A model generated the notes under the pieces. The model was not told the DNA's origin. It did no database searches and saw nothing but the letters and a program-made list of their open reading frames with translations. The translations under genes were made by a program, and so were the position numbers. This document shows positions 59,237 through 64,000 of a DNA stretch of 64,000 nucleotides, piece after piece. The stretch spans positions 186,001-250,000 of the forward strand of contig NZ_PYGA01000009.1 in assembly GCF_003014485.1 (NCBI RefSeq). Reading direction: 5' to 3'. Source of the DNA: Murinocardiopsis flavida. GTDB taxonomy: Bacteria; Actinomycetota; Actinomycetes; Streptosporangiales; Streptosporangiaceae. Position 1 is the first letter of the stretch. The number at the start of each line of letters is the position of its first letter.

Positions 59237-60046
59237 TCAGGCCACGCGGGGGTTGAGGGCGTCGTCGAGCACCATCTCGATGTAGTCGAGCGCCGCGCGG
59301 CGGCGGGCCGGCGCGGAGCGGTACAGCGACGGCAGGGGCGAGCCGCGGCGGACGCGCAGGCATTCGTTGACGATGCGCTCCCAGCGGTCGGGGAAGGCGT
59401 GCAGCGCGTAGGCGCCGGCCCCCGACTTGGACGTGATCTCGCCCGTGCGCAGGGTGAAGTGCAGCCGGCTCACGCTGAGGACGCCCCACGACGGCGCGAG
59501 GGAGCCGAGCGAGGCGAGGCCGCGCGGGGTGACCAGCCGGCCGGCCCTGGTGCGCCAGCGCCGCCACTGCTCGTCGAGGTTGCCGAAGGACCAGGCGCGC
59601 AGGTACTCGGGTTCGTCCCACACGTCGAGCTCGACGGGCTGCGGGCCGCGGATGACGACGCCGCGCTCGGCGAGGACGTGCCACGTGACGGGGTTGACGT
59701 CGGCGGCGGAGCGGGCGCGGAACCGGCCGCCGAGGACGGCCGCGACGGGCCCGCAGTCGCGGGGGTCGGCGATGAGGTCGTCCCAGGTGAGGTGGACCCC
59801 GTTGAACTGGGGGCGGCGGAAGCGCGACCGCATGCGCGCGTGCACCCGGCGCAGCGCGGTGTGCTCGGTGTCGGTGGGGCGGCGGGCGGTGACCACGACG
59901 AAGTCGACGTCGCTGGCGTGCGGCCGGAAGTCGCCCAGCGCCACCGAGCCCGTGAGGTACAGCCCTTCGACCAGCCCCGGCGCTTCGCGGTCCACGTCGT
60001 ACAGGAAGGCATCGGCGACGGTGCGCACCTGCGGATGGACAGCCAT
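59237..60046 (-). CDS. Nucleotidyltransferase (aminoglycoside adenylyltransferase-like)
   Basis: 269 residues from ATG 60046, with TGGAG about 7 bases upstream. GSVALGDFRPHASDVDFVVV is the polymerase-beta-like nucleotidyltransferase motif (GS-x3-GDF-x-P-x2-SD-x-D). A DUF4111/AadA-like C-terminal region follows (YLRAWSFGNLDEQWRRW, SRLHFTLRTGEITSKSGAGAYALHAFPDRW). Related enzymes adenylylate streptomycin or spectinomycin, but many relatives have no proven drug activity, so resistance should not be assumed. Confidence 0.85.
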   Translation of the reverse strand: MAVHPQVRTVADAFLYDVDREAPGLVEGLYLTGSVALGDFRPHASDVDFVVVTARRPTDTEHTALRRVHARMRSRFRRPQFNGVHLTWDDLIADPRDCGPVAAVLGGRFRARSAADVNPVTWHVLAERGVVIRGPQPVELDVWDEPEYLRAWSFGNLDEQWRRWRTRAGRLVTPRGLASLGSLAPSWGVLSVSRLHFTLRTGEITSKSGAGAYALHAFPDRWERIVNECLRVRRGSPLPSLYRSAPARRRAALDYIEMVLDDALNPRVA

Positions 60047-60292
60047 GCGGGGTCTCCACTCGTGTTCGGTCGGCGCGGCGCCGGGGTGCTGCGGCCGTGG
60101 CTTTGACCTGGCGCGCGGTGCTTCCTTACGGCCAAGTCTGAGAGCCGTTCGCCGGCTTTGCAAGTGATGGTTCCGCACGTTCGCGTCATCGTCGCACGTC
60201 AGGGTGGTGCGTCCACGGCGGATGGGGGTCTGGGTACTCTTGACAAATGCCGATTCGATGTGATTCAGGCCGTCCGGGCGACGTGTTCGGCG

Positions 60293-60829
60293 TCAGCCGC
60301 CGCGCTCCGCGAGGAGCGCGGCGAGGAAGCGCATGGTCGCGTCGGCCGACTCCGCGCGCCACACGGCGAGGACGCGGTCGAACCGGTCCTCGGGCGCCGC
60401 CGCGCGCTCGGTGATCGCCGCGGCGAGCGGCGCGAACGCGGCCTGCTGGGCGCGGAGCAGGGGGCGGGGGTCCTCACCGGAGCGGTGCAGCAGCGCGAGC
60501 TTGAGCAGCAGCTCCCCGCGCACGTCGCGGATGTGCTCCACGGGGTTGACCAGCCACCGCCACAGCCGCCCGCGCCCTTCGGGGGTGATGGCGTAGACGG
60601 TGCGCTGCGGGCCGATGGCGCTGTCCTCCGCCTGGGCGACGGCCGCCAGGCCCCGTTCGGTCACCACGCCGAGCGCCCGGTACACGAGCGCGGGGCGCAG
60701 CGACCACACGCGGCCCACATCGCCGTCGGGGCTGAGGAGTTTGGCGATGGCGAATCCGTGGCGGGGACTTTCGTCGAGCAGCCCGAGCACCGTCAATTGG
60801 GCGGTGGAGAGCTCTGATTTCCTCGTCAT
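60293..60829 (-). CDS. PadR-family transcriptional regulator
   Basis: 178 residues. LSTAQLTVLGLLDESPRHGFAIAKLLS and VYRALGVVTERGLAAV form the winged helix; RTVYAITPEGRGRLWRWL is the wing and dimer region; the C-terminal helical part (RGELLLKLALLHRSGEDPRPLLRAQ) is of the PadR-s2 type. Divergent from the GAF regulator; its operator may be the palindrome at 60923. Targets unknown. Confidence 0.9.
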   Translation of the reverse strand: MTRKSELSTAQLTVLGLLDESPRHGFAIAKLLSPDGDVGRVWSLRPALVYRALGVVTERGLAAVAQAEDSAIGPQRTVYAITPEGRGRLWRWLVNPVEHIRDVRGELLLKLALLHRSGEDPRPLLRAQQAAFAPLAAAITERAAAPEDRFDRVLAVWRAESADATMRFLAALLAERGG

Positions 60830-60922
60830 TCGGCGTTAACCCCGCATGGCGCGTCGGTGTGGAGTTGAATCGGACCGGTGGGCCGGCCCACCGGGGCGCG
60901 TTCGCGCGTGGACTCCCCGTAT

Positions 60923-60938
60923 TGACCGGTCATGACCG
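60923..60938. promoter_or_regulatory. Palindrome TGACCGGTCA with a half-site
   Basis: Perfect 10-bp palindrome followed directly by TGACCG, between the divergent PadR and GAF regulator genes. Candidate binding site of one of them. Confidence 0.45.
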
Positions 60939-60980
60939 CCGGATGAAGATGAGATTACTCGTCGCCCCCAGGGGGTCACC

Positions 60981-62270
60981 ATGATGGACACCCGCCTCGA
61001 CACCGCCGTCCCCGCGGGTGCGGACCCCGCGCAGTACGCGCGGCTGCTGCACCGCGTCCACGAGGCGGCGGTCACCGGTGCGGCGCCGCCGGCGCGGCCC
61101 CGCACCGTCATCGGCGACTCCTGGCTGCGCATGCGCGCACGCCGGATCGACCCCGACGGCAGGACCCCCGGCCCGGTGCTGTCGAGCGCCGACCTCGCGC
61201 GGTGCCGCGAGGACTCCCCGCTCGCCGGGGTGCTCCCGATGCTGCGCCACGCGCTCACCGCGGTCGCGGAGGACGCCGGGCACATGATGGTGATCGCGGA
61301 CGACCGCGCCCGCATCCTGTGGCGCGACGGCCCAGGGCACGTGCGCAGGCTCGGCGACCGGCTCGGCTTCGTCGAGGGGTCGTCGTGGGACGAGAACGAC
61401 GTCGGCACCAACGCCATCGGCACGGCCCTGGTGGTGCGGCGGCCCACCCAGGTGTACTCCGCGGAGCACTACGTGCGCGGGCACCACTCCTGGACGTGCG
61501 CGTGCGCCCCGGTGCACGACCCGCGCGACGGAACGCTGCTGGGCGCCGTCGACGTCAGCGGGCCCCTGTCGTCCAACCACCCCAGCACGCTCGCCCTGGT
61601 CGGCGCGGTCGCGACCCTCGCCGAGTCGCACCTGCGCGGGCTGCACCACGCCCATCTCGAGGAGCTGCGCGTCGTCGCCGCGCCGATGCTGGCGGGAATG
61701 CGCGAGCAGGCGCTGGTGGTCGACTCCGCGGGGTGGACCGCCGCCGCGGTGCGCATGGCGCCGGTGCGGCGACTGCTGCTGCCCGAGCAGCTGGACGCCG
61801 GGGTGGCGTGGCTGCCGTCGCTGGGGGAGTGCCGGTTCGAGCCGCTGCCGGGCGGCTGGCTGGTGCGTCCGCTGTCCGTCGAGACCGCGGGGGCCGCGGT
61901 GGCGACCCTGGACGTCGCCCGCCCCGCCGCGCTGTCGCTGCGGGTCGTCGGGCCCAGCGGGGAGTGGAGCCACCGGCTCAGTCCGCGCCACGCCGAGCTG
62001 CTGTACGTGTTGGCGGCGCACCGCGAGGGGCGCAGCGCCGCCCAGCTGTCGCAGGACCTGTTCGGCGGGGCGGCGCGCACGGTCACCGTGCGCGCGGAGA
62101 TGTCGCGGCTGCGGCGGCACCTGGGCGGTGTCATCGCGAGCCGCCCGTACCGGTTCGCCGACGGGGTGGAGGTGCGCGTCGTCGGCCCCCCGGTGCCCGG
62201 CGACCTGCTGCCGCACTCCGGCTCCCCCGAGATCCGCAGGCTCCGCTGCGCCGGGCTGCCGGCGGGCTGA
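60981..62270 (+). CDS. GAF-domain transcriptional regulator
   Basis: 429 residues, ATG 60981 just behind AGGGGGTCACC. N-terminal SWLRMRARRIDPD region, then a GAF-type sensor (MMVIADDRARILWRDG, DENDVGTNAIGTALVVRRPTQVYSAEHYV, APVHDPRDGTLLGAVDVSGP), as in AcoR-like regulators. No AAA+ domain follows. The C-terminus (LSPRHAELLYVLAAHREGRSAAQLSQDLFG and VTVRAEMSRLRRHLGG) is a winged helix-turn-helix. In actinomycetes such proteins usually control aldehyde dehydrogenase or alcohol genes, which are not in this window. Confidence 0.85.
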   Translation: MMDTRLDTAVPAGADPAQYARLLHRVHEAAVTGAAPPARPRTVIGDSWLRMRARRIDPDGRTPGPVLSSADLARCREDSPLAGVLPMLRHALTAVAEDAGHMMVIADDRARILWRDGPGHVRRLGDRLGFVEGSSWDENDVGTNAIGTALVVRRPTQVYSAEHYVRGHHSWTCACAPVHDPRDGTLLGAVDVSGPLSSNHPSTLALVGAVATLAESHLRGLHHAHLEELRVVAAPMLAGMREQALVVDSAGWTAAAVRMAPVRRLLLPEQLDAGVAWLPSLGECRFEPLPGGWLVRPLSVETAGAAVATLDVARPAALSLRVVGPSGEWSHRLSPRHAELLYVLAAHREGRSAAQLSQDLFGGAARTVTVRAEMSRLRRHLGGVIASRPYRFADGVEVRVVGPPVPGDLLPHSGSPEIRRLRCAGLPAG

Positions 62271-62658
62271 CCTGCGGGCCGACCCGCGCGCGTGGCGGCG
62301 GCGCGGGGGTGCCGCGGCGGGTGCAACCCCCTGCAACCTTTGCGGCGCGGGCGCCCGGTGCGGTGGACTACGGGTGCCGGAGGTTCTCCGGCTGATCGAC
62401 GGCACCCTTGTGCCGGAGCGTCGAGGGGATTCTCCGGTGCAACGTGGTGGAGGTGGGTGCCGCGGTACCTGACGGGGCGGCCGGGCGACCGGCCGCCCCG
62501 ATCCGGGGGCGGCTCCGGCCCTCCCCGGCGGCTCGCGGGGTGCGGCGCGGTACGCGCCCGCTGCGACGGCAGGCTCTCGGTGTTCCGCACTGCGGAATCA
62601 CCCGATGGAGCCGCTGGTCAGTGCATTGCCCCGGTGCGGCGACGCAGTTTTGAATTTG

Positions 62659-62670
62659 CATATGCATATG
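62659..62670. promoter_or_regulatory. Palindrome CATATGCATATG
   Basis: Perfect 12-bp palindrome in an AT-rich stretch with TTGAAT 8 bases before it. Possible operator or promoter element of a transcript leading to the CbiX-like gene. Confidence 0.35.
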
Positions 62671-63088
62671 TGTTCCGCGGGATTCGTATTGTGCTCACTG
62701 GGAAAGCGGTTAACCCGATTTCCGGTTGGGTAGTCCTCAAATCCGTGGCCATGGTCCGCAAATCACGCATTTCGTCCGATGCGACATCCCTGGAGAACTC
62801 GCCGGAACCCGGCGCCCCGGCCGTCCGGGGCCCGCGGTGCGAGCGGGTTCCGGGATCCCCCGCGGAAGGTGGGTGACCGCCGTTACAGCCGACGTCCGTA
62901 GAATTCGCGGCGGATTTCGATTAGTCTCGGGGAGATACGCGCCCCTAGTCGACATTCCGCGCCCGAGTGCAGCGGAGGTGCTCCCCGGCGCGTGTGCGCA
63001 TCCCGCGAACGATCCTTTCCCATTCCGCGGGTCCGTTTTCGCAGCCGACAATCTTTGCCGCCGGCATGGGCGGCCTTGCCTTGTGCTT

Positions 63089-63107
63089 GCGTGTTGTTCT
63101 CACACGC
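63089..63107. promoter_or_regulatory. Inverted repeat upstream of the CbiX-like gene
   Basis: GCGTGT and ACACGC separated by TGTTCTC, 94 bp before the start. Possible regulator binding site. Confidence 0.4.
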
Positions 63108-63200
63108 GTAACACATGGACATTCGTGTGAAACCAGTGGCCGATACGTTCGCAGGCAACGGGTGTGATTCCCGGAGATCTTTTTTCGAGGAGACAGTGAC

Positions 63201-63884
63201 ATGGTTCCGACAATGGTGCTCGCGGCCGACGGAACACGCGATGCCAATCGTTGGGAGGCGCTGGAAGGGCTCGCCGCCGCCGTCGCCGACCGCGGTGAGG
63301 CCCCGGTCGTCGCGGCGTTCGGCCCCCGATCCGGATTCAACGCCGCCGTCGGCGCCGTCGAGGGCCCGCTCGTGGTGGTCCCCGCGTTCGTCGCGGGGGG
63401 CGACCTCGCCAGCGCCGAGATGCTCGCGGGGCTCGACCTCGGCGGCCGGTTCGACGCCTACGCCACCGCGCCGCTCGGCGCCGTGCCGTCCATCGCCGCC
63501 GACCTCGCGCGGCGGCTCGCCGCGGCGGGGCGCCGCCCCGGCGACGGGATCGTGCTCGCCGCCGACGGCGTCCACGACGACGAGGAGCGCCGCCAGGTGA
63601 CCATGGTCGCCCGGATGCTCAGCCGCCGCGCGCAGTCGCCCGTGCAGATCGGCTTCCTCAGCGCCAACGCGCCCTCGGTCGCCGACGCGGTGCAGCGGCT
63701 GCACCGCCACGGGCGCAGGAACGTCTCCGTCGTCGCCTGGCAGCTCCTCGACGGCGCCGCGCACGAGCGCCTCCAGGAGGAGGTCGAGGCGCAGCACGTC
63801 ACGGCTCCGCTGTGGCCCTCGGAGCCGATCGTCGACACCCTCCTGGCGCAGCACCGCGCGGCGAAGGCGCGCCTGGCGGCATGA
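63201..63884 (+). CDS. CbiX/SirB-like protein lacking the metal-binding His
   Basis: 227 residues, ATG 63201 with GAGGAGA 7 bases upstream. The two-repeat layout of sirohydrochlorin/cobalt chelatases is visible: MVLAADGTRDANRWEAL at the start of repeat 1 and IVLAADGVHDDEERRQV in repeat 2; VVVPAFVAGGDLASAEML and SVVAWQLLDGAAHERL are the second motifs. The family's GHGSRD histidine is Asp (Asp10) and in repeat 2 also Asp, and the second-site His is missing, so insertion of metal into a tetrapyrrole is doubtful. It may have a binding or regulatory role, or be a diverged chelatase. Sulfur or nitrite assimilation genes may lie beyond the window end. Confidence 0.7.
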   Translation: MVPTMVLAADGTRDANRWEALEGLAAAVADRGEAPVVAAFGPRSGFNAAVGAVEGPLVVVPAFVAGGDLASAEMLAGLDLGGRFDAYATAPLGAVPSIAADLARRLAAAGRRPGDGIVLAADGVHDDEERRQVTMVARMLSRRAQSPVQIGFLSANAPSVADAVQRLHRHGRRNVSVVAWQLLDGAAHERLQEEVEAQHVTAPLWPSEPIVDTLLAQHRAAKARLAA

Positions 63885-64000
63885 CCGCGCGGGCGCTGGG
63901 CGCGAAACCCGCTATGGCACCGGTGTTTCCGCTGCGAAGGACGCCTCCTGCGGCTACCCTGGCTGCGGGGGGAGATCCGCCCTCCGTGGCGAACATGTCC
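63885..64000. other. Window end, no gene seen
   Basis: 116 bp behind the CbiX-like gene. CGGCTACCCTGGC (63951-63963) may hold a -10 element for a gene outside the window. Confidence 0.3.

Larger units (their letters stand above)
62271..63200. other. Long gene-poor, partly AT-rich region
   Basis: 930 bp without a supported gene. The first 350 bp are GC-rich. From about 62640 the sequence is much less GC-rich, with the palindrome CATATGCATATG (62659-62670), TTGAAT just before it, and the inverted repeat GCGTGT-n7-ACACGC (63089-63094, 63102-63107). GAGGAGAC before ATG 63201 is the ribosome site of the next gene. It may be a regulatory leader or a decayed insertion. Confidence 0.6.

Noticed and set aside
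59237-60046. Antibiotic resistance gene (aadA)
   Set aside because: The nucleotidyltransferase motif is real, but the similarity visible by eye does not establish drug modification, and the context is housekeeping.
62271-63200. Cobalamin riboswitch upstream of the CbiX-like gene
   Set aside because: No GCCACTG B12-box-like core seen in the leader.

Overview
The window is very GC-rich, with strong G/C preference at third codon positions, frequent GTG starts and GTGA/ATGA stop-start overlaps, all typical of an actinomycete. It carries a tmRNA whose tag reads ANSKRTEFALAA, a conservon (CvnABCD), a DUF222/HNH nuclease, GuaB1 and EF-G2. From memory that tag is the one reported for Thermobifida fusca, so Nocardiopsaceae or a close relative is my best guess. 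No mycolate genes are visible.

Region by region: 1-3.5 kb holds the 3' end of a penicillin-binding protein with altered catalytic motifs, ssrA with a long hairpin behind it, a secreted four-cysteine protein and two small ORFs. 3.6-11.5 kb is a housekeeping mix: nagA, an FMN reductase, a DMT transporter, an SGNH hydrolase with fibronectin-like repeats, an HNH nuclease and a PrmC-like methyltransferase. 11.7-31.4 kb is the most distinctive block, a cell-envelope glycan cluster: a GT-C-like membrane protein, DUF2613, a GT4 glycosyltransferase, an AftD-type arabinofuranosyltransferase, two DUF3068 proteins, two SAM methyltransferases, a second GT-C-like protein, an acyltransferase, and then DPPR synthase, DprE1 and DprE2, which make decaprenyl-phosphoryl arabinose. 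31.4-35.2 kb is cvnABCD. 35.4-41.7 kb has a VanZ/RDD membrane protein, DUF3592, an unknown gene and an ABC/YhgE/TetR unit with its operator. 42-53.5 kb has guaB1, a CDP-alcohol phosphotransferase, an acyltransferase, an M20 hydrolase with a long disordered tail, an M48 protease, a threonine dehydratase-like enzyme, EF-G2 and a CPBP protease. 53.6-63.9 kb has two MFS transporters, an alpha/beta hydrolase, a secreted coiled-coil protein, peptide deformylase, a nucleotidyltransferase, PadR and GAF regulators and a CbiX-like protein.

How the genes work together: UbiA/DprE1/DprE2 would supply the lipid-linked arabinose donor. AftD and the other GT-C/GT4 enzymes would polymerise or decorate an envelope glycan. 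The methyltransferases and acyltransferase could cap it, and the DUF3068 proteins may act in its assembly or export. A palindrome matching TnnAACnnGTTnnA lies inside this block, and two related sites lie upstream of the SGNH hydrolase.

A second theme is the large number of short tandem duplications (9-31 bp). Many are in frame, and four run across a stop codon. No CRISPR array, transposase, tRNA or rRNA was seen.
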